Assembly: GCF_014905615.1 (NCBI RefSeq)
Contig: NZ_AQGU01000024.1
Span: 62,001-126,000 of the forward strand
DNA from: Pseudoalteromonas aliena SW19
Lineage (GTDB): Bacteria; Pseudomonadota; Gammaproteobacteria; Enterobacterales; Alteromonadaceae
Length of the DNA: 64,000 bases
Reading direction: 5' to 3'
Part shown: piece by piece, positions 45,710 to 54,663 of the stretch
How the letters are laid out: each line of letters starts with the position of its first letter
How positions within the stretch are numbered: the first letter of the stretch is position 1
Position numbers and translations under genes: made by a program
Notes under the pieces: generated by a model
What the model was told of the DNA's origin: nothing
Databases searched by the model: none
Seen by the model: only the letters and a program-made list of their open reading frames with translations

Positions 45710-45956
45710 GCGTGGTTTTATTAACGTTAAATAGACACATATATAAATAATCTGAACTCTGGATAATAAATCTATCTCGAGCGGCTATTTTCAGCGCTAA
45801 CTGCGTTGAATTTACTTGCAATAGGCCCGCTATTGACGCGTAAATTAGCCTTGTTTCCACTGAAAATCTCTAGCTAGAGAAAATAAATTCAAATATCACC
45901 ATGATTTAATACGTTAAGTAAATCTCTTAACCAGACTTCAGGTTAAGCCGATTGGT
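45710..45956. repeat. Repeat C fragment split by repeat B
   Basis: The stretch 45710-45749 (GCGTGGTTTT through ACGTTAAATAGACACATATATAA) matches the second half of repeat C, and 45944-45956 (AGCCGATTGGTAT) completes its end. Repeat B lies between them. The first half of repeat C is not recognisable. Confidence 0.75.
45750..45943. repeat. Repeat family B, copy 4
   Basis: 194 bp with ends ATCTGAACTCTGG and CCAGACTTCAGGT, each with one change from the consensus. The flanks TAAATA and TAAGCC share only three bases, so the target duplication has decayed or the insertion is old. Confidence 0.85.
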
Positions 45957-46056
45957 ATAACTCAGTAGATTACATTGCTGCTATTTGGCGACAAGCGGCT
46001 TTATTTTACGATTAGTCGCATTAAATTCAGCGAGTGTATAAGGTAGACGCTTAATA

Positions 46057-46150
46057 ATACCCATTGATTTAAATTAGTACGCTATTATAGCGATAAGAAA
46101 GCAGCTCAATAGCAAAGCTATCGTTATGATATCTTAAATAAAATTGGTAA
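46057..46150. repeat. Repeat family D, short copy 2
   Basis: ATACCCATTGATTTAAATTAG and CTATTATAGCGATAAGAAA match the first part of the copy at 32320, and AAATAAAATTGGTA matches its end. The hairpin core is shortened. It lies just upstream of glrK. Confidence 0.7.
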
Positions 46151-46184
46151 AATCAGCAGCTTCACTCTAAAGGGGCTAGATGCA

Positions 46185-47642
46185 ATGTCTGCAACCATAT
46201 CTAAAAAATATCAAGCAATGCTTAACTGGCGACCTAATTTAATAGGGCAGTTTGCAATAAGTATGCTGCTTTCGTTACTCCCGCTTTCTATTGTGGTAAT
46301 TGTTTTTTTAAATGCGCTTAACAAACAGTTGGCTGCTACTCAAAGTATTGTCAGTAATAACTACCAAGTAACCAAATCGTTCAATATTTTAAAACAAGAG
46401 CTCAATAGCCTTGAGCGTGCCACTAGGCAAAATTGGGTGTTAAAAAGTGAATCGCTCGATAAACTCATTGTCGATAAATGGCAATCATCCCTGCAAAGTA
46501 TTGATGAACTGAAGTTGATTAATTCCGATCGTGATTACACTCAGCAGTGGCAGCACTTATTTACCGTTTTACAAGCCGCACATGTTGAACTTATTGATGA
46601 AAAACAACAGCAAGCAGAATTGTTTTTGCCAGTAAGTGATCTTGTCGCCGAGCTGACCTTATGGCTGCGAGATAAAAACGAAGCGCAAATTACCAGTAAC
46701 CAAAACGAACTAACAAGCTTGCAAGCGTCATTTATCAATTGGTTGGTGGCACTTATTCCACTGACTTTAATTGTTGGCGGAGGTTTTTTGTGGCGCATAA
46801 GTGGGCGGCTAAAAGGGCTAACCACGGTTATTGATAAGCTGGGGCAGGGGCATTGGCAGCAAAAAATATCTGTCACAGGTTCAGCTGAGCTTGTTGAGCT
46901 AGGAGAGAAGCTTCAATGGGTGCAAGCGCAATTACACATGCTTGAGCAGCAAAAAGATACTTTTTTACGCCATGTAACTCATGAGCTAAAAACGCCGCTT
47001 GCTTCAATGGTCGAAGGCACGGATTTATTAACTGATGAAATAGTAGGCCCTGTTACCGATGAGCAAAAAGCGGTGCTTGAGCTCATTAGCCAATCTATGG
47101 TGCGCCTTCGCACAATGATTGATAGCTTGCTAAGTTATAATGCCATTCGCACCAGTAAAGATAGTCTAAGTGAGGTTGAATTTAGCCTCCTTATTAATAA
47201 AATTAGCAATCATTTTGAACATCGCTTGACTGCGCGTGAGCAGGCTCTACAGTGGCAAAATACTCTACCTAATAAGCCACTTGCTTTACCCAGTGAACTC
47301 ATTGAGATGATTTTAATTCAGCTTATTTCAAATGGCTTAAAATTTTCACAAGATAAGCAAAGCGTCACTATTAATTTAGCGCTTGAGCAAAACCAACTTT
47401 GTATTGCTGTGCTTGATGAAGGCTGCGGTATAAAGGAGCAAGAAAAAACTCATATTTTCAGTGCTTTTTATCAAGGCAAACACAGTAAAAGTGTTACGTT
47501 ACAAGGCAGTGGACTGGGATTAACTATTGTAAAAGAGTCAGTTGAACAATTAAGAGGAACACTCACCGTTGAACATAATGAGCCTCATGGTTGTCGGTTT
47601 TTAATTCAAATTCCTATTACAAAAAATCCAGGAGTTAGTTAA
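46185..47642 (+). CDS. glrK: Sensor histidine kinase GlrK/QseE
   Basis: A 485-residue inner-membrane kinase. TM1 is at about residues 20-45, a periplasmic helical sensor of about 130 residues follows, TM2 is near 185-205, then HAMP, HisKA with FLRHVTHELKTPLASM (His near 265) and HATPase (DEGCGIKEQEK, then GSGLGLTIVKES). The assignment rests on its position in the order glrK-qseG-glrR, which is conserved in gammaproteobacteria. AAGGGG lies before the ATG. In enterobacteria this system activates sigma-54 promoters of small RNAs and envelope genes. Confidence 0.9.
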   Translation: MSATISKKYQAMLNWRPNLIGQFAISMLLSLLPLSIVVIVFLNALNKQLAATQSIVSNNYQVTKSFNILKQELNSLERATRQNWVLKSESLDKLIVDKWQSSLQSIDELKLINSDRDYTQQWQHLFTVLQAAHVELIDEKQQQAELFLPVSDLVAELTLWLRDKNEAQITSNQNELTSLQASFINWLVALIPLTLIVGGGFLWRISGRLKGLTTVIDKLGQGHWQQKISVTGSAELVELGEKLQWVQAQLHMLEQQKDTFLRHVTHELKTPLASMVEGTDLLTDEIVGPVTDEQKAVLELISQSMVRLRTMIDSLLSYNAIRTSKDSLSEVEFSLLINKISNHFEHRLTAREQALQWQNTLPNKPLALPSELIEMILIQLISNGLKFSQDKQSVTINLALEQNQLCIAVLDEGCGIKEQEKTHIFSAFYQGKHSKSVTLQGSGLGLTIVKESVEQLRGTLTVEHNEPHGCRFLIQIPITKNPGVS

Positions 47643-47643
47643 C

Positions 47644-48189
47644 ATGCGCTTGCGTTACATTGCTATTTTTTGTGTGCTCAGTGTCAGTATGGTTATATCG
47701 GGTTGTAAAATTAATAACGGGCAAAAAGATCGCGTGTTAATAACACGAGAGCCTGTAGTTGCCACTAACATAAAAAACGATAAAAAAAACAAACCAAATC
47801 CAAAGCCTAAGGCAAAAATTGAACCCGGTTACCCAACCACAGATCAAGTTATTGCATGGCATGCTAATCAATGTGGCGGATTTAAATTAGTGCCTAGCAA
47901 ACATATTTTTACTGGCGAGAGCGAGCTTAAACGCTTTTTTAAGTTTATGTGTTTAAATATAAGTAACGACCCAAATACAGTGATGACTAAGTTGCTTAAG
48001 CTCGATCTTGCTTACTTTTGGCCTGATGATATAAAGCAATATTTATGGCTTCAAAAACAGCACATTACTATGCAAATAAATGCTAAAAAAGAGCAGCAAG
48101 CACTGAATAATAAAATGCAAGAAACCCTCTCATCGTTAGCAACTATCGAACAGCAGCTTTTACTACGTGAAGAAATTAAGGAGCAGTAA
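47644..48189 (+). CDS. qseG: QseG-like lipoprotein
   Basis: A 181-residue protein with a lipoprotein signal (lipobox VISGC, lipidated Cys near residue 21), a basic Lys/Pro-rich linker (residues 35-60), a helical domain and a coiled-coil C-terminus (about 145-180). It lies between glrK and glrR, 1 and 2 bp from them, the position of QseG/YfhG, the outer-membrane lipoprotein that interacts with the kinase. Sequence similarity to QseG is weak and the call relies on position and architecture. Confidence 0.78.
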   Translation: MRLRYIAIFCVLSVSMVISGCKINNGQKDRVLITREPVVATNIKNDKKNKPNPKPKAKIEPGYPTTDQVIAWHANQCGGFKLVPSKHIFTGESELKRFFKFMCLNISNDPNTVMTKLLKLDLAYFWPDDIKQYLWLQKQHITMQINAKKEQQALNNKMQETLSSLATIEQQLLLREEIKEQ

Positions 48190-48191
48190 TT

Positions 48192-49541
48192 ATGGCCGCA
48201 ACCAAACCGCAAGGTGCAAAAGTACTATTAGTTGACGACGACGCTAGCTTATTAAAACTGCTCGCTATTCGTATCGAATCAAAAGGATACGAAGTAACTA
48301 CCTGTGAAAGTGGTTTAACCGCACTGCAAATACTAAAAGGCCAAGTATTTGATGCAGTAATAACCGACCTACGAATGGATGAAATGGACGGTATGGCTCT
48401 GCATCGTCAGCTGCAAAGTCGCTATCCTGCATTGCCTGTAATTATGATGACAGCGCATGGTTCAATTCCTGATGCCATAGAGGCAACTAAGCAGGGCATT
48501 TTTGCATTTATAACCAAACCAGTAGATAAAGACGAGTTATTCGACAGTCTCGCCAAAGCTATAGAGATTCATGGTGTTAACGCCGATGAAGCCGCGCCTA
48601 AAAGTAATATTGTAACGCGCAGTGGCGCTATGCTGCATTTACTAGAGCAAGTAAAGCTACTTGGTCCAACACAGGTTAATGTACTTATTTCGGGGGCCAG
48701 TGGTACAGGTAAAGAATTACTCGCCCAAGCTATTCATCAGCATAGTCATGTAAGCGATGGGCCCTTTGTCGCTATAAACTGTGGCGCGGTACCGAGTGAA
48801 CTTTTAGAATCAGAATTATTTGGTCATAAAAAAGGCGCGTTTACGGGGGCGATTAAAGATCACCAAGGTTTGTTTCAACAAGCGCAAGGTGGCACGTTAT
48901 TTTTAGATGAAATCGGCGATATGCCACTTAACCTACAAGTTAAGTTACTGCGTGTATTACAAGAAAAAACTATTCGTCCAGTGGGCTTTCAAGAAGAAAT
49001 AGCAATAGATGTGCGTATTGTATCGGCAACACACAAAAACCTCCCAGAAGCTATTTTAAACCAGCAATTTAGAGAAGATTTATACTATCGCTTAAACGTT
49101 GTTAATTTAAAACTACCGCCTCTTTGCGAGCGCCGTGAAGATGTAAGCCTGCTAGCCCAGTATTTTAGCGCCAGCATTGCTAAACGTATGAACCAAAGTG
49201 AAAAGCATTTTGCTAACGATGCTATGCACGCATTAGTACGTTACGATTGGCCTGGTAATATTCGCCAACTACAAAATGTAGTTGAACAGGTTGTTGCGCT
49301 GACCCCAAGTGAGGTAATATCAGAACAATTGGTGTTAGCTGCTCTAAATAGTAATGAAAAAAACCTAGCCCCGCTCTCGTTAAACGACGCTAAAAAAGAA
49401 TTTGAGCGTGATTACGTGATTAACACTCTAAAAATGGCGGCAGGAAATGTAGCTGAAGGCGCTAAGCTTGCTAAGCGTAACCGTTCTGACTTTTATAAGT
49501 TAATTAAAAAGCATAACATTGACGTTGATAATTTAAATTGA
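48192..49541 (+). CDS. glrR: Sigma-54-dependent response regulator GlrR/QseF
   Basis: A 449-residue NtrC-type activator. It has a receiver (VDDDASLLKLL, phosphorylated Asp in VITDLRMDEMDG near residue 56), an AAA+ domain (about 135-365) with Walker A GASGTGKELLA, the sigma-54-contacting GAFTGA near 217 and Walker B GGTLFLDEIGDM, and a C-terminal Fis-type helix-turn-helix (GNVAEGAKLAKRNRSDFYKL). All catalytic motifs are intact. The length is close to E. coli GlrR (444). Confidence 0.95.
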   Translation: MAATKPQGAKVLLVDDDASLLKLLAIRIESKGYEVTTCESGLTALQILKGQVFDAVITDLRMDEMDGMALHRQLQSRYPALPVIMMTAHGSIPDAIEATKQGIFAFITKPVDKDELFDSLAKAIEIHGVNADEAAPKSNIVTRSGAMLHLLEQVKLLGPTQVNVLISGASGTGKELLAQAIHQHSHVSDGPFVAINCGAVPSELLESELFGHKKGAFTGAIKDHQGLFQQAQGGTLFLDEIGDMPLNLQVKLLRVLQEKTIRPVGFQEEIAIDVRIVSATHKNLPEAILNQQFREDLYYRLNVVNLKLPPLCERREDVSLLAQYFSASIAKRMNQSEKHFANDAMHALVRYDWPGNIRQLQNVVEQVVALTPSEVISEQLVLAALNSNEKNLAPLSLNDAKKEFERDYVINTLKMAAGNVAEGAKLAKRNRSDFYKLIKKHNIDVDNLN

Positions 49542-49560
49542 ATTTTTAAAGGAAGTAAAC

Positions 49561-50061
49561 ATGCAGTTATTTATGGTGTACTTAGGGGGGCGAATTCAGG
49601 GTTGCCATATAGAAATGCACGATATTCGATTTGTAGTGGGGCAAAACATTGAGCAAACGTATTCAAAATTAAAAAGCCAATGGGTGGGTGACAAAAACAG
49701 CGTTCATATGGATAGTTACATGGCGATTAACCATATTGATGGCTTTAAAGTTGAGGTTGTTGATACGTACGTTGAGCAAAACAAACAACTCTATTTTGTA
49801 AACTTAGGTGCTTACCGAAGCGATTCACTTGCTGAGCAGCACGATTTTGCACTATATGTTGCAAGCAGTGCAGATGAAGCCAAGCAGCGCGCAAAAGACG
49901 ATTTACTTGCAGGGCTTAGTCATATTCATAAAGATGATTTACACGACGTAGATGACTGTTTTGCTATCGATTTACTCGACAGCCAATTGAATATAAAGTT
50001 AACCCCCAGTGGTGAAGCACAAACTATAAAGCCAGATTGGTTTGGCTATCATATATTGTAA
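49561..50061 (+). CDS. DUF1543-family protein
   Basis: A 166-residue soluble protein with two related halves. The N-terminal LFMVYLGGRIQGCHIEMHDI and the second half (LYFVNLGAYRSDSLAEQHDF) repeat the same pattern, as DUF1543 proteins do. No reaction is known for the family. It starts 19 bp after glrR with AAGGAAG before the ATG, so it may be co-transcribed with the two-component genes. Its stop precedes the transglycosylase start by 32 bp. Confidence 0.85.
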   Translation: MQLFMVYLGGRIQGCHIEMHDIRFVVGQNIEQTYSKLKSQWVGDKNSVHMDSYMAINHIDGFKVEVVDTYVEQNKQLYFVNLGAYRSDSLAEQHDFALYVASSADEAKQRAKDDLLAGLSHIHKDDLHDVDDCFAIDLLDSQLNIKLTPSGEAQTIKPDWFGYHIL

Positions 50062-50093
50062 TAATAATTTTACTTGGTTCAATAGGGATATTT

Positions 50094-51245
50094 GTGAAAA
50101 AGTATGGCTTCTTAGTGTTTATTTTATTATTGACCGGTTGCGAGTCAATATCGCACCTAGCGCCAGTAAGGGATCTCAATAAACTTGCGAAACAAGTAAA
50201 AAACAACCCCACCGATGTTAAAGCAATTGAAAAACAAGTAAAAAAAACGCATCGTTCAATTAAGCAACAAGTGGGGAGTGTTAGCCAGCTATTAGCAACG
50301 TTAGAAAATGTAGTTAGTCGTAAATGGGGTAAAAAAAATACTCAGCAACCAACGCGCAGAAAGTATGTAAAATACAGCAATGATTACCAAGCACGCGCCG
50401 TTATTGATTTTGACCGTAATATGGTGCAGGTCGAAACCATAGCCACTAAAAATACCAATTCGCTTCTAACTCAAGCAATTGTAATGACATTATTGACCTC
50501 AAGTGATCCACATAAAACAGACATTTTTACCAGTGAATCGCCTATTTTAGGGGATGAACCTTTTTTGTATCAACAAGTGCTCGATGAAGACGGACTCCCC
50601 ATAAAATACCAATGGCGGGCAAGTCGTTTTGCTCGTTACTTAGTAGATACCAAAGTGCAAAAAAAACGTAGTGATGGTCATTCAATCACATCAGTGTCTT
50701 TTCCTCTGGTAGAGCAAAACGCCCACTTACGAAAGCAAAAATACAGTGATTATGTATTAGCTGCGGCAAAAAAATATCAGCTTCCCGCATCGCTTATCTA
50801 CGGTATTATTGAAACAGAGAGTCACTTTAACCCTTACGCAGTAAGCTCTTCAAATGCGTATGGATTAATGCAAATAATTCCGTCGCGCGCTGGAAGAGAC
50901 GTCTATCAAAAAATAAAGAAAATACCTGGGGAGCCGAGTAAAGAAGTATTGTTTGATCCTAAAAGAAATATAGATATTGGCAGTGCGTATTTAAGTGTAC
51001 TAAAAAATAGCTATTTAAATAAAATACAAACCAAACAAAACCAACATTACGCCATGATTTCTTCATATAACGGTGGCGCAGGCAATGTACTAAAAATATT
51101 TAATTCAAATAGAACAATCGCATTTTCAAAAATTAACCAACTAACGTCGAGTCAGTTTTATAAAATACTCACAACTAAGCACTCTAGAGCTGAATCGAGA
51201 CATTACTTAGAAAAAGTGACCGTAGCAGAAAAAGCATATCAATAA
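50094..51245 (+). CDS. mltC: MltC-like membrane-bound lytic transglycosylase
   Basis: A 383-residue lipoprotein from the proposed GTG start (lipobox LTGC near residue 17), with an N-terminal DUF3393-like region and a C-terminal lysozyme-like domain. The catalytic Glu is in YGIIETESHFNPYAVSSS, followed by AYGLMQIIPSRAGRDVY and, later, SYNGGAGNVLKIF. It cleaves peptidoglycan glycan strands with anhydro product formation. The GTG at 50094 is chosen because it gives a proper lipoprotein signal and has AGGGA upstream. An in-frame ATG at 50037 overlaps the DUF1543 gene and adds a second hydrophobic stretch. Confidence 0.88.
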   Translation: MKKYGFLVFILLLTGCESISHLAPVRDLNKLAKQVKNNPTDVKAIEKQVKKTHRSIKQQVGSVSQLLATLENVVSRKWGKKNTQQPTRRKYVKYSNDYQARAVIDFDRNMVQVETIATKNTNSLLTQAIVMTLLTSSDPHKTDIFTSESPILGDEPFLYQQVLDEDGLPIKYQWRASRFARYLVDTKVQKKRSDGHSITSVSFPLVEQNAHLRKQKYSDYVLAAAKKYQLPASLIYGIIETESHFNPYAVSSSNAYGLMQIIPSRAGRDVYQKIKKIPGEPSKEVLFDPKRNIDIGSAYLSVLKNSYLNKIQTKQNQHYAMISSYNGGAGNVLKIFNSNRTIAFSKINQLTSSQFYKILTTKHSRAESRHYLEKVTVAEKAYQ

Positions 51246-51347
51246 GTTAGATGGGCCCTTACTTAACTAGTTACTTTTTATGATCGAGTTTGATCAAGTC
51301 TGTAGTTTTTTAGGGCCGCAAGCGGGGGGGGGAAGCTTATTCTATAG

Positions 51348-51905
51348 TTATATTTCACAGTACTCCGACTGAATTAACCCAAAGCATTTAAGATTGTGAA
51401 ACTGATTTTTCCAGTAACCACTTTGACGCCTAATGCCTTCTTCTTTGAATCCAACTTTTAGAAGAAGAGATTCAGATGCAGAGTTTCCAGGAACAGTGTC
51501 TCCTTGTATGCGATTAAGTTTACCGCAAGATAAGTCACCTGAAAATGCCGCCTTAACTATTCGGTGGACCGCTTCAGTGGTAAAGCCCATGCCCCAATAC
51601 TTAGGCAGTAAATCATATCCAAGAACAGCGCTCTTCATTTTAGGACTCCAAGTATTAAAGCCACAAGTACCGATAAGTTGATTTGTTTCTTTTAGGCGAA
51701 TAGCCCAACGAATACCAGAGTTTTCTTCAAAGCGAGAGTTGAAAAATTCAATTAAATTAATCGCCTGTAACAGTTCAGTGAAAGCTTCTAAGTCATAATA
51801 TTTAACAACTAAATTGTTCGAGAACAACTCAAATAAACTATTTGAATCTTCTTTTGATAACTGATCTAATCTTAAGCGATTCGTCTCTAAAACAGGAAAT
51901 GACAA
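51348..51905 (-). CDS. GNAT-family acetyltransferase (RimJ/RimL type)
   Basis: A 185-residue acetyltransferase. The start FPVLETNRLRLDQLSKEDSN is typical of ribosomal-protein-type N-acetyltransferases. AVLGYDLLPKYWGMGFTTEA carries the acetyl-CoA binding loop, and GNSASESLLLKVGFKEEGIRR is the conserved C-terminal turn. The substrate cannot be told. A nine-base G run (51326-51334) lies in the gap after mltC. The upstream 200 bp shows nothing distinctive. Confidence 0.88.
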   Translation of the reverse strand: MSFPVLETNRLRLDQLSKEDSNSLFELFSNNLVVKYYDLEAFTELLQAINLIEFFNSRFEENSGIRWAIRLKETNQLIGTCGFNTWSPKMKSAVLGYDLLPKYWGMGFTTEAVHRIVKAAFSGDLSCGKLNRIQGDTVPGNSASESLLLKVGFKEEGIRRQSGYWKNQFHNLKCFGLIQSEYCEI

Positions 51906-52105
51906 TCTAAACCCTCCGTGAAATATAACGAGCCGATAGATTAACTCGTTTCAAATTTATTTGTTATTGATAAACAAACCATAGCTGAGTTCCTGTTTTG
52001 GTTCAATCGGCTACTTCAATTTCAGATGAAATATTAAAAGGAGTTTTGGTGCTGTTTTAATTGGCATTTTGGACTATATTACAGGTGTGTGAGTGGCTTG
52101 TGAGA

Positions 52106-52558
52106 TTACTGAACCTCAGATTGTGGATTACCATATATTTTAAAGTATTGGGAAAAGATGTTTTTTCGAGAAACGCCTTTGGGTTGTGAAATAAATGGAA
52201 ATAAAAACGCTTTTTTATCCAATATTTCTACTTTCCATTGAGTTTCACCAATAAAATAGAAGGTTAACGTATTGGGTTCTTGAATATTATAATCTCTAAA
52301 AAATCCTGTTGAATACATACTTCCAATTGTAGCTGAATCAATAATATCTAAATTTTCATCCAAAAGATGAATGTGAAGCATATCTTCATGAGGGGTGTCG
52401 TCCGTCATAAATACAAGGTACTTACAACCTGTTTTAATACAACGTTCCAAATAACTCCCGTCAATACTTTTACCTGTATTCGTGTTGCCTAAAAATATAC
52501 AGCTTTGCTGTGAGGAAGTAGGCTGTGTATTAAATTCTTGACTGTCGAGTGTAATCAT
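52106..52558 (-). CDS. Hypothetical soluble protein
   Basis: A 150-residue protein from the ATG at 52558 (weak GGTGAAAA site); an upstream ATG at 52606 would add 16 residues. It has no signal peptide or membrane segment. The composition alternates strands and turns, with a GCKYLVFMTDDTPHEDMLHI stretch in the middle and FYFIGETQWKVEILD later, suggesting a beta-rich fold. GNTNTGKS resembles a P-loop by chance only. No family is recognised. It stands alone between the GNAT gene and a small membrane protein gene. Confidence 0.6.
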   Translation of the reverse strand: MITLDSQEFNTQPTSSQQSCIFLGNTNTGKSIDGSYLERCIKTGCKYLVFMTDDTPHEDMLHIHLLDENLDIIDSATIGSMYSTGFFRDYNIQEPNTLTFYFIGETQWKVEILDKKAFLFPFISQPKGVSRKNIFSQYFKIYGNPQSEVQ

Positions 52559-52740
52559 ATTTTTCACCAAGTCATACTCACGCCAAAAGCGGCTAATGCA
52601 CCTCATCAGGTTTTACAATTTCAGAATAAACGATATTTTGCTTCGTTTTAGATAGCTCATCAAATATTTTTTAATCTTTTTGTAATTCATTTTGTATGCT
52701 ATTTTCCCTTTCTTGATAATAATTAACTCTTATAAATCAG

Positions 52741-52959
52741 TTATTTCTCTTGCTCTTCTTTTTCACTTTTGGCGGCCATTTTAAATGCCACAATAACTAG
52801 CCCAAACATAGCAAACGGTAGTGCTGCCAACATGTATTCAACCACATTACTGTCTTGAAAGTTTGCTTGTAGTAAAAAGTGACCTGCTACGCACATTAAA
52901 ATAACGACCAATAAAATAGGCAGTAACATAAGTTCTTTTTTTGATGAATGATTTTTCAT
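52741..52959 (-). CDS. Small two-helix membrane protein
   Basis: A 72-residue protein with a basic N-terminus, membrane helices at about 11-31 and 40-61, and a highly charged C-terminal tail (KSEKEEQEK). No family is recognised. It is divergent from cca. Confidence 0.65.
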   Translation of the reverse strand: MKNHSSKKELMLLPILLVVILMCVAGHFLLQANFQDSNVVEYMLAALPFAMFGLVIVAFKMAAKSEKEEQEK

Positions 52960-53091
52960 TGAATACGAGGCTGTAGCTAAAAATAATGCGCCATTGTAAT
53001 GAGCTTGTTTAGGCTTGGCAAACTCCGCAGAATTTATTAATTAATGATATGATTAACATCAAACAATTTTATTAATGTTTATGGGAATAAA

Positions 53092-54342
53092 GTGAAAAGT
53101 AACTTAAAACAAGTTTACCTCGTTGGTGGTGCAGTGCGCGATAAACTGCTAAATATAAAATCAAAAGATAACGACTATGTAGTGATTGGTGAAACACCAA
53201 AAACGATGGAGTCGCTTGGTTTTGTGCCAATAGGTAGCGACTTTCCAGTTTATTTGCACCCAAAAACAAAAGAAGAATATGCACTAGGGCGCACAGAGCG
53301 CAAAAGCGGCAAAGGCTATACCGGTTTTGTGGTTGATGCCAGCCCAACAGTAACGCTCGAAGAAGATTTAGCAAGGCGCGATTTAACCATAAATTCAATG
53401 GCGCTTGACGAAAACGGCAATATTATTGACCCGTTTAATGGTCAAACTGACTTACAAAATAAAACACTGCGCCACACCACAGCTGCATTTGTAGAAGACC
53501 CTGTACGAGTACTGCGTATTGCTCGCTTTTTAGCGCGCTATGGCAGCCAGTGGAGCATTCACCCAAGTACGTATGCGTTAATGCGCGAGCTTAAAAATAA
53601 AGGTGAGTTAACACATTTAGTGCCTGAGCGAGTATGGCTTGAAACAGAAAAAGCACTGGGTGAAAAACACCCTGAGCTTTATTTTGAAGCATTGCAAGGT
53701 TTGGGTATTTTCCCAGAGCTTGAGCGCATGGTTAATGTACCGCAACCAGCAAACCATCACCCTGAAGGGGATGTATTTGTACATACCATGTTAGTACTTA
53801 AACGCGCCGCTGATTTAAATTTTAATTTGGAAACGCGTTTTGCTGCATTAACTCACGACTTTGGAAAAGCATTGAGTTTTAAAAAACATGGAAATTTACG
53901 AGGGCACGAACGCGAAGGCGTTGCAGTAGTCGAGGCATTTTGTGATCGTTTAAAAGTGCCTAATCGCTTTCGCGACATTGGTGTACTCACCAGTGATAAT
54001 CACACTCTTTGCCATACAATTGATCAGTTAAGGCCGCAAACCGTCCACAAGCTAATAGTGACTAACTTAAATGCGTTGGTACACCCAGAACGTTTTATAG
54101 CGTTTACCCAAGCATGCCAATGCGATGCACAAGGGCGTGGTGAAACACTTGTTGATAAGCCATACCCGCAAGCAGCTAAGCTGCGAGCAATTCATACTGA
54201 ACTGCAAAAAATGGATAAGAAGCTGGTAGTTCAAAATGCGCTTAAAAATGGCAAAAAAGGCCCTGAAATAGGCGAAACGGTCAAACAGGCAGAAATAGAC
54301 TGCATTAAAGCATTTTTAGAACGTGAGAAATGCCAAGCGTAA
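53092..54342 (+). CDS. cca: CCA-adding tRNA nucleotidyltransferase (multifunctional, HD-containing)
   Basis: A 416-residue enzyme that builds or repairs the 3' CCA end of tRNA. YLVGGAVRDKLL and KDNDYVVIG carry the catalytic acids, RRDLTINSMALD and EDPVRVLRIARF the nucleotide-selecting region, and a C-terminal HD phosphohydrolase domain has THDFGKAL near residue 255. The HD domain is the mark of the gammaproteobacterial multifunctional form. The start is GTG at 53092, a few residues before the conserved glycine motif, which fits the family. Confidence 0.95.
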   Translation: MKSNLKQVYLVGGAVRDKLLNIKSKDNDYVVIGETPKTMESLGFVPIGSDFPVYLHPKTKEEYALGRTERKSGKGYTGFVVDASPTVTLEEDLARRDLTINSMALDENGNIIDPFNGQTDLQNKTLRHTTAAFVEDPVRVLRIARFLARYGSQWSIHPSTYALMRELKNKGELTHLVPERVWLETEKALGEKHPELYFEALQGLGIFPELERMVNVPQPANHHPEGDVFVHTMLVLKRAADLNFNLETRFAALTHDFGKALSFKKHGNLRGHEREGVAVVEAFCDRLKVPNRFRDIGVLTSDNHTLCHTIDQLRPQTVHKLIVTNLNALVHPERFIAFTQACQCDAQGRGETLVDKPYPQAAKLRAIHTELQKMDKKLVVQNALKNGKKGPEIGETVKQAEIDCIKAFLEREKCQA

Positions 54343-54347
54343 TAAAA

Positions 54348-54512
54348 TTAGACTAAGTAGTGCGATACGCCTTGGTTTTTGGTCGTGTCGTGTTTTCTAA
54401 GTTCTTTGTAGTTTGCGCTTTTTGGTTTTACGTTTTCAGGTTTAGGCTTTTTAGAGGGCCTGTATAAATCAAAAATAAAATCCAGTTCTTCACGCTCAAG
54501 TGATGGCTTCAT
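54348..54512 (-). CDS. 54-residue basic small protein
   Basis: An open frame of 54 codons with a strong ribosome site (GAAGGAAT, 4 bp before the ATG). The product begins MKPSLEREELDFIFDLYRPS, continues with a Lys/Pro-rich segment and ends in SHYLV. It is acidic at the start and basic in the middle, without a signal peptide or membrane helix. It is convergent with cca, 5 bp from its stop. The good ribosome site and the biased composition support a real gene; the family is unknown. Confidence 0.65.
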   Translation of the reverse strand: MKPSLEREELDFIFDLYRPSKKPKPENVKPKSANYKELRKHDTTKNQGVSHYLV

Positions 54513-54663
54513 GGGTATTCCTTCAATCTGATACTTTAATATGGCTTTAGGGTATGGTTGTTCGACTGAATAAAAAGTGAATAGTTACATTTGCAGTGGT
54601 ACTAAATTGTAATCGGCAGGTTTGAAGGGGTAAGCGGCGTGTTAAACCGCTCTATTAACTATT

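Noticed and set aside
51326-51334. Nine-base G run as a phase-variation tract
   Set aside because: It lies in a non-coding gap after mltC, away from the start of either neighbour; no promoter spacing it could alter was found.
52480-52510. P-loop-like GNTNTGKS in the hypothetical protein at 52106
   Set aside because: The surrounding sequence lacks the strand-loop-helix context, and no Walker B partner is visible; chance match.
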